Part shown: piece after piece, positions 53,001-62,000 of the stretch
Numbering within the stretch: position 1 is the stretch's first letter
Layout of the letters: the number at the start of each line of letters is the position of its first letter
Assembly (NCBI GenBank): GCA_949987565.1
Contig: OX465104.1
Span: forward strand, 9,404,034-9,468,033
DNA length: 64,000 nt
Reading direction: 5' to 3'
DNA from: Luidia sarsii
Lineage: Eukaryota > Echinodermata > Asteroidea > Paxillosida > Luidiidae
Notes under the pieces: model-generated
What the model was told of the DNA's origin: nothing
Seen by the model: only the letters and a program-made list of their open reading frames with translations
Database searches by the model: none
Program-made: the position numbers and the translations under genes

Positions 53001-56000
53001 TGTGACTAGGCGCCATTCATTCATTCATTCATTCATTCCTTCATTGGTGGCCCAAGCCAGGGGAAATATTGAACCATGAGAATTGGGTGAATATGAAATG
53101 CTGTCGTGAAAAGAAAACGCAGGCCTCGGGTTCAAGACCTGACCCAGTAAAAAAAATTTCAAAAGAGAATGCACTGCCATTTCCCCACTTTTTAAAGTTT
53201 GGGTCCTCTTTAAATTTGAAAATCCATCAATGTCTATTTGAAACAAACAAAGGATAGGAAAAACTGACTGGAGAATTTCAAGCAGTTTGTGAAAATAGGA
53301 AATAAGGAGCCGGAGCAGGATTCTGGTTCTGGCTTACCGTACTCGAGTGCCTTAACTACATGTACCTAAGCAATGTAGCCAGTAGACAGCACCCTTCCCA
53401 AAATCCATGTCACTGGAATATCTCGCCTAATCCCCTTATTTTTTGTTTTTGTTTTTCCCTTCCAGTTGAAAACCAGTGCCTCAGCCAGCCCTGTCAGAAC
53501 GGCGCCGTCTGTACTCCGAATGTGGACCAGTGTGGCTCGACGACCTGCGAGTGCAGAGGATGCTGGGAAGGCCCATTCTGCGCGCAAGGCATGTCCATCC
53601 TCCCTTTCATTTCAGGCCAAGTCAATGACCATCAACGACCAGAAGGAATGGGAATGGTCCTCATTACCAACACCTTGGTCATAGCTTCCCAAATCAGTCT
53701 GTGAACTGCTTACCGACTTTGCTACGGCGAAAGTCTAATCCTAATGGCAAGCAGCTCTCAGCGGCTTGATGTAAACAACATAGAATGTAAACTGCCATTG
53801 GTTTTTTGGTGCAACAATGACAATAACAGCAATGGCCGAAATGCATATCTCAAAAGAAGCAGACGGCTTGATTTCATTTAATTTTTATTTTATTTCATTT
53901 TATTCCATTTTATTTCATTTTATTCCATTTTATTCCATTTTATTCCATTTTATTCCATTTTATTCCATTCATTGATGATTACTCTGGTAACTTACAAGGT
54001 AAACAAAGAGAGAGAGAGAGATACTAGGAATAAGAAAAGAAAAGCTAATTACCGGTACACAAGTCAGATCAAGGAAACATTACACAGTATGGAGAGACAG
54101 ATGTGACAGCACTCCTAATGGATAGCCAAAGAGCAAACTTAATCGCTATCGAGTGGTTCTCCACAGTGTTGCCCTCAAACAAACAAAATTCATTGTGTAA
54201 GAAGCAGAGGAATGACATGGTCCAGCAAAATATCTAGCTGTTGATGTTCATGCATTGCAAGTCATTTTAGTCAGTGAGCAGTCATCAGTTTTTGGTATTT
54301 ACTCTGAAAGAGTTGTGTAAGTAAACCTGATTCTTTCCATCCACAGAGATCAATGCCTGTGAGCCCAACCCGTGCCTGAATGGTGGACAGTGTCTTCGAA
54401 GCCAGAACTCCTGCCAGGAGCACTTCTGCTCCTGCAGTGGCTGCTACCAGGGTGCCCAATGCGAGCAACGTAAGATTGGGAGGAGTCCTGTGATGAAGGC
54501 TGTATCTGTGCTTTCTTGGCTTGTTTGGTGAAATAAGGAGGATGGCGGAGGGCCCAACAGTTGAGGGTCAAAGTTGTAGCGACCTGAATTGGATTGCTCG
54601 AACTCAGACTGAAGTCTGACTCGAGTTGCATTTCCCATGACTTGAACTCGGACCTGACTCAAGATAACAAATTACTTGGACTCAAACTTGAGTCTGACAC
54701 TAGTTGCATTTTCCATGGCTTGAACTCGGACCTGACTCAAGATAACAAATTACTTGGACTCAAACTTGAGTCTGACACTAGTTGCATTTTCCATGACTTG
54801 AACTCGGACCTGACTCAAGATAACAAATTACTTGGACTCAAACTTGAGTCTGACACTAGTTGCATTTTCCATGGCTTGAACTCGGACCTGACTGAAGATA
54901 ACAAATTACTTGGACTCAAACTTGAGTCTGACACTAGTTGCATTTTCCATGGCTTGAACTCGGACCTGACTCAAGATAACAAATTACTGGGACTCAAACT
55001 TGAGTCTGACACTAGTTGCATTTTCCATGGCTTGAATTCGGACCAGAGTCAAGATAACAAATTGCTCCGACTCGGACACAGACCAACTCACTTGGACTCA
55101 TCAGGCCTATACAGATTTGCAGTAGAACTTGATATTCTGTGACTAGTGATACAAGTCTGGTAGCAGCACTAAAGGATGTTGCTTGACAACATGACCACAA
55201 CTGTCCACAAGTTTAAAGTACACTTTACCCATTGGCCAATTTCATAGGGCCGTGTAAGTGCCAACATTTTACCTTGGCATGAAAAACCTAGAATCCAATT
55301 GCCAGCCCAAGTTCATCTCATATCTTATTGCACAGCATGTGGTAATTGAATTGAAGTCAACTGCAATAAACATCATGTGAAATAGTTGGTAATCTTGTTT
55401 TAGCAGAGGGTGGACTTTCATCCTCAGACGATGCCAAAATAAAAGTCAGAGAGCACGATGGAAAAAACAAAAATGGAACTAGAATTAAAGACAACAATGA
55501 AACAAAAGGATGATATAAACAAAATGGAAGACCAAAGGCACAGTGTATCAGCCAAATTAATTTAGCAGAAAAAAAACCAATTACCGACTTGCTACCATGG
55601 AGCAGTCTGGCATCTTTTGTGCATATGCAGCTGTAGATCAACCCAGTCTTTGACTGTGAAAAACATTCTTGAAAACTCTCCCGTCTCGAATTCTTTCATT
55701 TTCAGTGGTGGATCCCTGCTTGTCAAATCCATGCATCAACGGCGGTACGTGCTACAGGGTGACTGGTACCTGTTACCAGCACGTCTGCTCCTGCCCCGAC
55801 TGTCTTCAGGGATACAACTGTGAAGTTGGTGAGGCATTTCCATTCCCATTATGCCTCTACAGTAGTTTGCCTCCATATGCTAGTATATCCTAGTATATGA
55901 CCCAATCCCTTCCTATGTGAACCCATCCCTTCCTATATGCACCCATCCCTTCCTATATGACCCGATCCCTTCCTATGTGCACCCATCCCTTCCTATTTGA

Positions 56001-59000
56001 CCCTATCCCTTCCTATTTGACCCTATCCCTTCCTATATGCACCCATCCCTCCCTTTATGCGCCCATCCTTTCCTATTCACCCATCCCTTCCTATATGCAC
56101 CCATCCCTTCCTATATGCCCCACCCCTTTCTATATGACCCTATCCCTTCCTATATGACCCTATCCCTTCCTATATGACCCCATACCTTTTTCATATGCAA
56201 TCATGCCGTTCTATATTCCCCCATTACTTGCTCTATGGTCCCATCCCATCCTTTGTGCACTCATTGCTTTCCTACATGCACCTGCCTCCTACATGCACCT
56301 ATGCCCTCCTGCACCCATCTCTTCCTACATATGCACCTGTCTGTGACCCTTCCTATTTGTCCCCATCTTTTTCTATGTGCTATCATCCCTTCCATTTGTC
56401 ACCATGTACCTTCCCACACTCCCCATGATGTCTCATCACACCCATCCTGTGAACTGATGATCTTTAACATTCCGGCTGTGTTCCGTTCCGTCGACAGCAT
56501 TCGACCCTTGCGACAACAACCCTTGTGAGAATGGTGGGGTGTGTCATCGTGTTGCCGATTCGTGTAATGCGTACACCTGTCTGTGTCCAGCGTGCTACAC
56601 GGGGCAGAAGTGCACACAGCGTAAGTCTCACTCTTCCTATAGCTTGCAACCGAAAGGGTTTTTCGGAAAACGTTTCGGAAAACTGGACTTTTCATTGTCA
56701 AGAGACTCAAATGTAATCATCATCATCATCATCATCATTCAGCTACAGAGCAGACAACTACCAACTGTTATGGTCTTGGGTCAGAGAAGCATTTTTTGTC
56801 TGGTAGCAGCATCCCTTCAGTATCTCCCAAGAGGTGCTAGACATACTGCAAGTGCAATGTGCGAGACCGTCCCGGCGCAAACTCAAATGAAAAAAAAAAG
56901 ATTATTTGTTCCCGGAGCCACCGGAAAACAAATTCTTGACTTGCAAACCTTACCCATGAAGAATTCCGTTATTAAATGTGACCCGCTCCAGGAAAAGGTG
57001 ATATAAGTTGCTCAAAATAAAAATCAAGTTCTATATGCATGACTGGAAAGCACACATTGTAAGCTTTCTTTTGGTGTACCTATAGCAGAACTCTATACCC
57101 CCTTCCTTTCTGTAGTTATGACATATCTGCATATCAATAAGGTCCATGGAGTTTAAATTATAAAAGCCAAGAAAAGAGGCTTTGAGAAAATTTACACATT
57201 TTATTGATTAAAATCACCATTTTTGTGAAAAAAAACTAAAAAGTATATGCATTGAAGATATGATTTCAGAAGGAATTTTTACGGAAAATTCCAACCTCTC
57301 AACATTGAGTGGGCCATTGCATGCAAATGCATAGCGCGCTCACAAATGTGACTTTACTAATGCTGTCTGCTGGTTTGCGTCCGCTCCGTTTCCAGCGGTC
57401 GACCCTTGCGGCAATTTCCCCTGCAAGAACGGCGGGACGTGCCTGGCCTCCCCAGACTCCTGCCTGGAGTTCTCCTGTCAGTGCCCCGGGTGCTTCGTTG
57501 GCTCCTCATGCCTGCAAAGTAAGTGATTCCAAAGCCCGTTCTTAGAAGTAATGATAGTGTAGCGTCTGGTCGAACACACACAAAACAAAACAGGTAGACG
57601 AGAGAGGGTATTCTGCCATCCTAATCAGACCATGTCATCAGTTTTATTCAGACTTTGATCGCAGCACTTTCGTTACAACCAAAGAGAAAATCATCATGGC
57701 CTACTCAACACAACTACATGTGTGCACTGTTTCCTCATTGCGGTACCTGGCTTTGACCAGCCTCCTGCATGCTCCAGTGACTGCTGCCACATGCACAAGC
57801 ACCATCATGAGTTGGCAACTGCCCGGTGACGCACACTGCTTAATCCTGCATGTTCCCAGAGCTACACTCATTCTCGAAGGAGACAGGCCATTTATGAAAT
57901 GAAGGCTTAGGCTCGGGCTCAGGCTAAAATCCAGGTCGTGAATGTTTCCAAATTTGTTTGTTGGCTTGGTAGGTACACACTATTCACCAAGAAACTGGGG
58001 CCAAACGCTTTTTTCTAGATGTCTGCTATATTATAATGAGTAAGATAAATCTGACCGAAGCCTAAGCCCGAACCTAAGCCTCCATTTTGAAAACGGCCTT
58101 AATGTGCACGGCATCAGCGCAAAGACTCTACATTGTGACTCGATCCACCGTGCAAATCCCGTGTCTGATATGAGTGGAAGGCGCTGGCCCCCAAGAGGAG
58201 TCTAATAGTGTGTGCTCTTTCTCTTTTGCAGATGTGCACGCGTGTGACAGCAACCCATGTCAAAATGGTGGCTTCTGCCTCCGACTTGCCAACTCGTGCT
58301 CCAGCTATGTCTGCACCTGCAACGGCTGCTACAATGGGGATAACTGTGAAATATGTGAGTACCGGTACAATAACTGTATACCCCGCCAACCACACTAAAC
58401 CTAGGGCCAATTTCACAGACCTTCTCAAGAATCGAATCTTGCTTATGGGGGGGAATTTAAAAAATTTTTTTAATGAAAACATACCAAACTATTAAAAAAA
58501 AAAACCATTATATAAATAACCAAAAAAAACCAAAAAAAAGAGGAAAAATTAACAAAAAACTTAAACATTTGTAAAAAATATTTTTTTTAAATGAAGAAAG
58601 AAAAAAAATAACTGATTTTAGAAGTGTGCCTAATTTAAGATTCCTGTGTGCCCCCACAGTGGTGGATCCCTGTGACCAGAACCCCTGCCAGGCCAATGGA
58701 ATCTGCCGACTGGAGAGCTGCACTGAGCACTCCTGCTTCTGCCCCAGCTGCCGTGCCGGTGACAACTGCGAACTGGGTAAGAATGAATAAGCCTGTGGCA
58801 GCCTCTGTCAAGTCCATCCCCAAGCCCCGTCCCAGCCCCTCACTCACAAGCTTACCAGAATCCTCCTGCCAAATCACCCCCAACACCACCCATCATTAGC
58901 TCACCCGAGTACACTGCCCTTATGCCAACCAAGATTCAGATAGTGGTGGTCAATTTGGTTTGTTATAACAGCCTTGATCACCATTCCCCAACCCTCCAAA

Positions 59001-62000
59001 CCCACCCCATCACTACCATTGACCTACCTGAGTCTACTACCAATACCAAGCATAGACCTACCCTAAGGATATCATGCAATTGAATTGAACAGATGTAGAA
59101 TGTGCCAATTGAATTGCTTTGCTATGCTAGTCTTTTTGGCAAGTCCACTCACTGTGCCAAAGGCTGTTCCGTATCTTCAGTTGTTACTGCGTCACCTTTT
59201 TTCAGGTTTTGAGAAGATAGGTTGTCTAATGTTTTGATCCTAGCAGGACCTTCTTTCAAAGACAGTATCCATATTTTGCTTCTTTCTTGGCACGGACAGA
59301 GGTGGACCTATGCCAGACACAGAACTACTGCCAGAATGGAGCCACGTGTATGCAAGTGAATGACTGCACTGCGATACAATGCCTCTGCGATATCTGCTAT
59401 ACTGGCAGTGCCTGTGAAGAGCGTGAGTACATTGATCGGGAGAGTCAGTCAGTCAAATGGAGAGTCAATCGGTCCAATAATCGATCTATCAAACAATTGA
59501 CTGATTGCACCCTAGTAGGTGACCTATAGTGGGCATCAAATGATCAACAAACATGGCGGCCCTGTGTGAAGGTGCCGCTGTTATAAAGTACATGATGATT
59601 ATTGCACTTGTTTGTTTGATTGAGGCTTTTCTTTCTCAAAATCTACGAAGAACATTCTGGAGTTTGTACCCGAGACCTTACCCAAGACCTATAAGTATAA
59701 AAGTGACATGATGGCATCGCGCAATCGGTCTATTGACCAAATGGTCAATCTACAAAATATCAATTGACCATTAGATCATTCCTTTGATTAATTGACCAAC
59801 CAAGTGACTGAATCAGTTGATCAAGCAACCAGTCCATCAAACATTCAATCAGATTATCAGGTTGATTAATTTGATTTGACTGTTAATTATCAATAAGAGA
59901 TTAAAGCAATCTGAAATGTTTGGGAAAATAGCCAAGAAAATGTGACTGGACTTGGACTTGCGTATTTGAATCCTTTATCATATTTTTCTTGGGTTCATTG
60001 ATTGGTAATAATGTTAAGACATTTTATTCCCTTACCTTCTGATATAGCTATCAATCGTTGTCAGCCAATTAACCCCTGTAAGAACAATGGGCTGTGTCAG
60101 AGTGACTGCCCAGGATTCACCTGTACCTGTGAGACGTGCTGGACAGGGTCAACCTGTGAAGTTGGTAAGAAACAGTGATTCTGTGATTCAGTGATTCTTG
60201 GTAATCTCATCATTGGGGGACAGTCTGGGTGATCACATCATTGGGGGACAGTCTGGGTGATCTCGTAATTGGGGACAGTCTGGGTGATCACATCATTGGG
60301 GGCTGTCTGGGTGATCTCATCATTGGGTGACAGTCTGGGCGATCACATCATTGGGGGACAGTCTGGGTGATCACATCATTGGGGGGACAGTCTGGGTGAT
60401 CACATCATTGGGGGGACAGTCTGGGTGATCACATCATTGGGGGGACAGGCTGGGTGATCACATCATTGGGGGGACAGTCTGGGTGATCACATCATTGGGG
60501 GGACAGTCTGGGTGATCACATCATTGGGGGGACAGTCTTGGTGATCACATCATTGGGGGGACAGTCTGGGTGATCTCATCATTGGGGGGACAGTCTGGGC
60601 GATCACATCATTGGGGGACAGTCTGGGTGATCACATCATTGGGGGACAGTCTGGGTGATCTCATCATTGGGGGGACAGTCTGGGCGATCACATCATTGGG
60701 GGACAGTCTGGGTGATCACATCATTGGGGACAGTCTGGGTGATCTCATCATTGGGGGACAGTCTGGGTGATCACATCATTGGGGGGACAGTCTGGGTGAT
60801 CACATCATTGGGGGACAGTCTTGGTGATCACATCATTGGGGGCTGCCTGGGTGATCACATCATGGGGGACAGTCTGGGTGATCTCATCATGGGGGACAGT
60901 CTGGGTGATCACATCATGGGGGACAGTCTTGGTGATCACATCATTGGGGGCTGCCTGGGTGATCACATCATGGGGGACAGTCTGGGTGATCTCATCATGG
61001 GGGACAGTCTGGGTGATCACATCATTGGGGACAGTCTGGGTGATCTCATCATGGGGGACAGTCTGGGTGATCTCATCATTGGGGACAGTCTGGGTGATCA
61101 CATCATTGGGGGCTGCCTGGGTGATCACATCATGGGGGACAGTCTGGGTGATCTCATCATTGGGGACAGTCTGGGTGATCACATCATGGGGGACAGTCTT
61201 GGTGATCACATCATTGGGGGCTGCCTGGGTGATCACATCATGGGGGACAGTCTGGGTGATCTCATCATGGGGGACAGTCTGGGTGATCACATCATTGGGG
61301 ACAGTCTGGGTGATCTCATCATGGGGGACAGTCTGGGTGATCTCATCATTGGGGACAGTCTGGGTGATCACATCATGGGGGACAGTCTTGGTGATCTCAT
61401 AATTGGGGGACAGTCTGGGTGATCTCATCATTGGGGACAGTCTGGGCGATCACATCATGGGGGGACAGTCTGGGTGATCTCATCATTGGGGGACAGTCTG
61501 GGTGATCACATCATTGGGGACAGTCTGGGTGATCACATCATTGGGGACAGTCTGGGTGATCTCATCATTGGGGGGACAGTCTGGGCGATCACATCATTGG
61601 GGGACAGTCTGGGCGATCTCATCATTGGGGGACAGTCTGGGTGATCTCATCATTGGGGGGACAGTCTGGGTGATCACATCATTGGGGACAGTCTGGGTGA
61701 TCTCATCATTGGGGGGACAGTCTGGGCGATCACATCATTGGGGGACAGTCTGGGCGATCACATAATTGGGAGACAGTCTGGGTGATCACATCATTGGGGA
61801 CAGTCTGGGTGATCACATCATTGGGGGACAGACTGGGCGATCACATCATGGGGGACAGTCTGGGTGATGTCATCATTGGGTACAGTCTGGGTTATCTCAT
61901 CATTGGTGGACAGTCTGGGTATCACATCATTGGGGGACAGTCTGGGTATCACATCATTGGGGACAGTTCTACACCACTAAACCTTTTCCATGTTGATTTG

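Noticed and set aside
60655..61422. 255-codon open frame with a repeated [14 protein letters not shown] peptide, and opposite-strand frames
   Set aside because: It lies wholly inside the 28-bp minisatellite, is open on both strands, and is bounded by good intron signals of M49 and M50.
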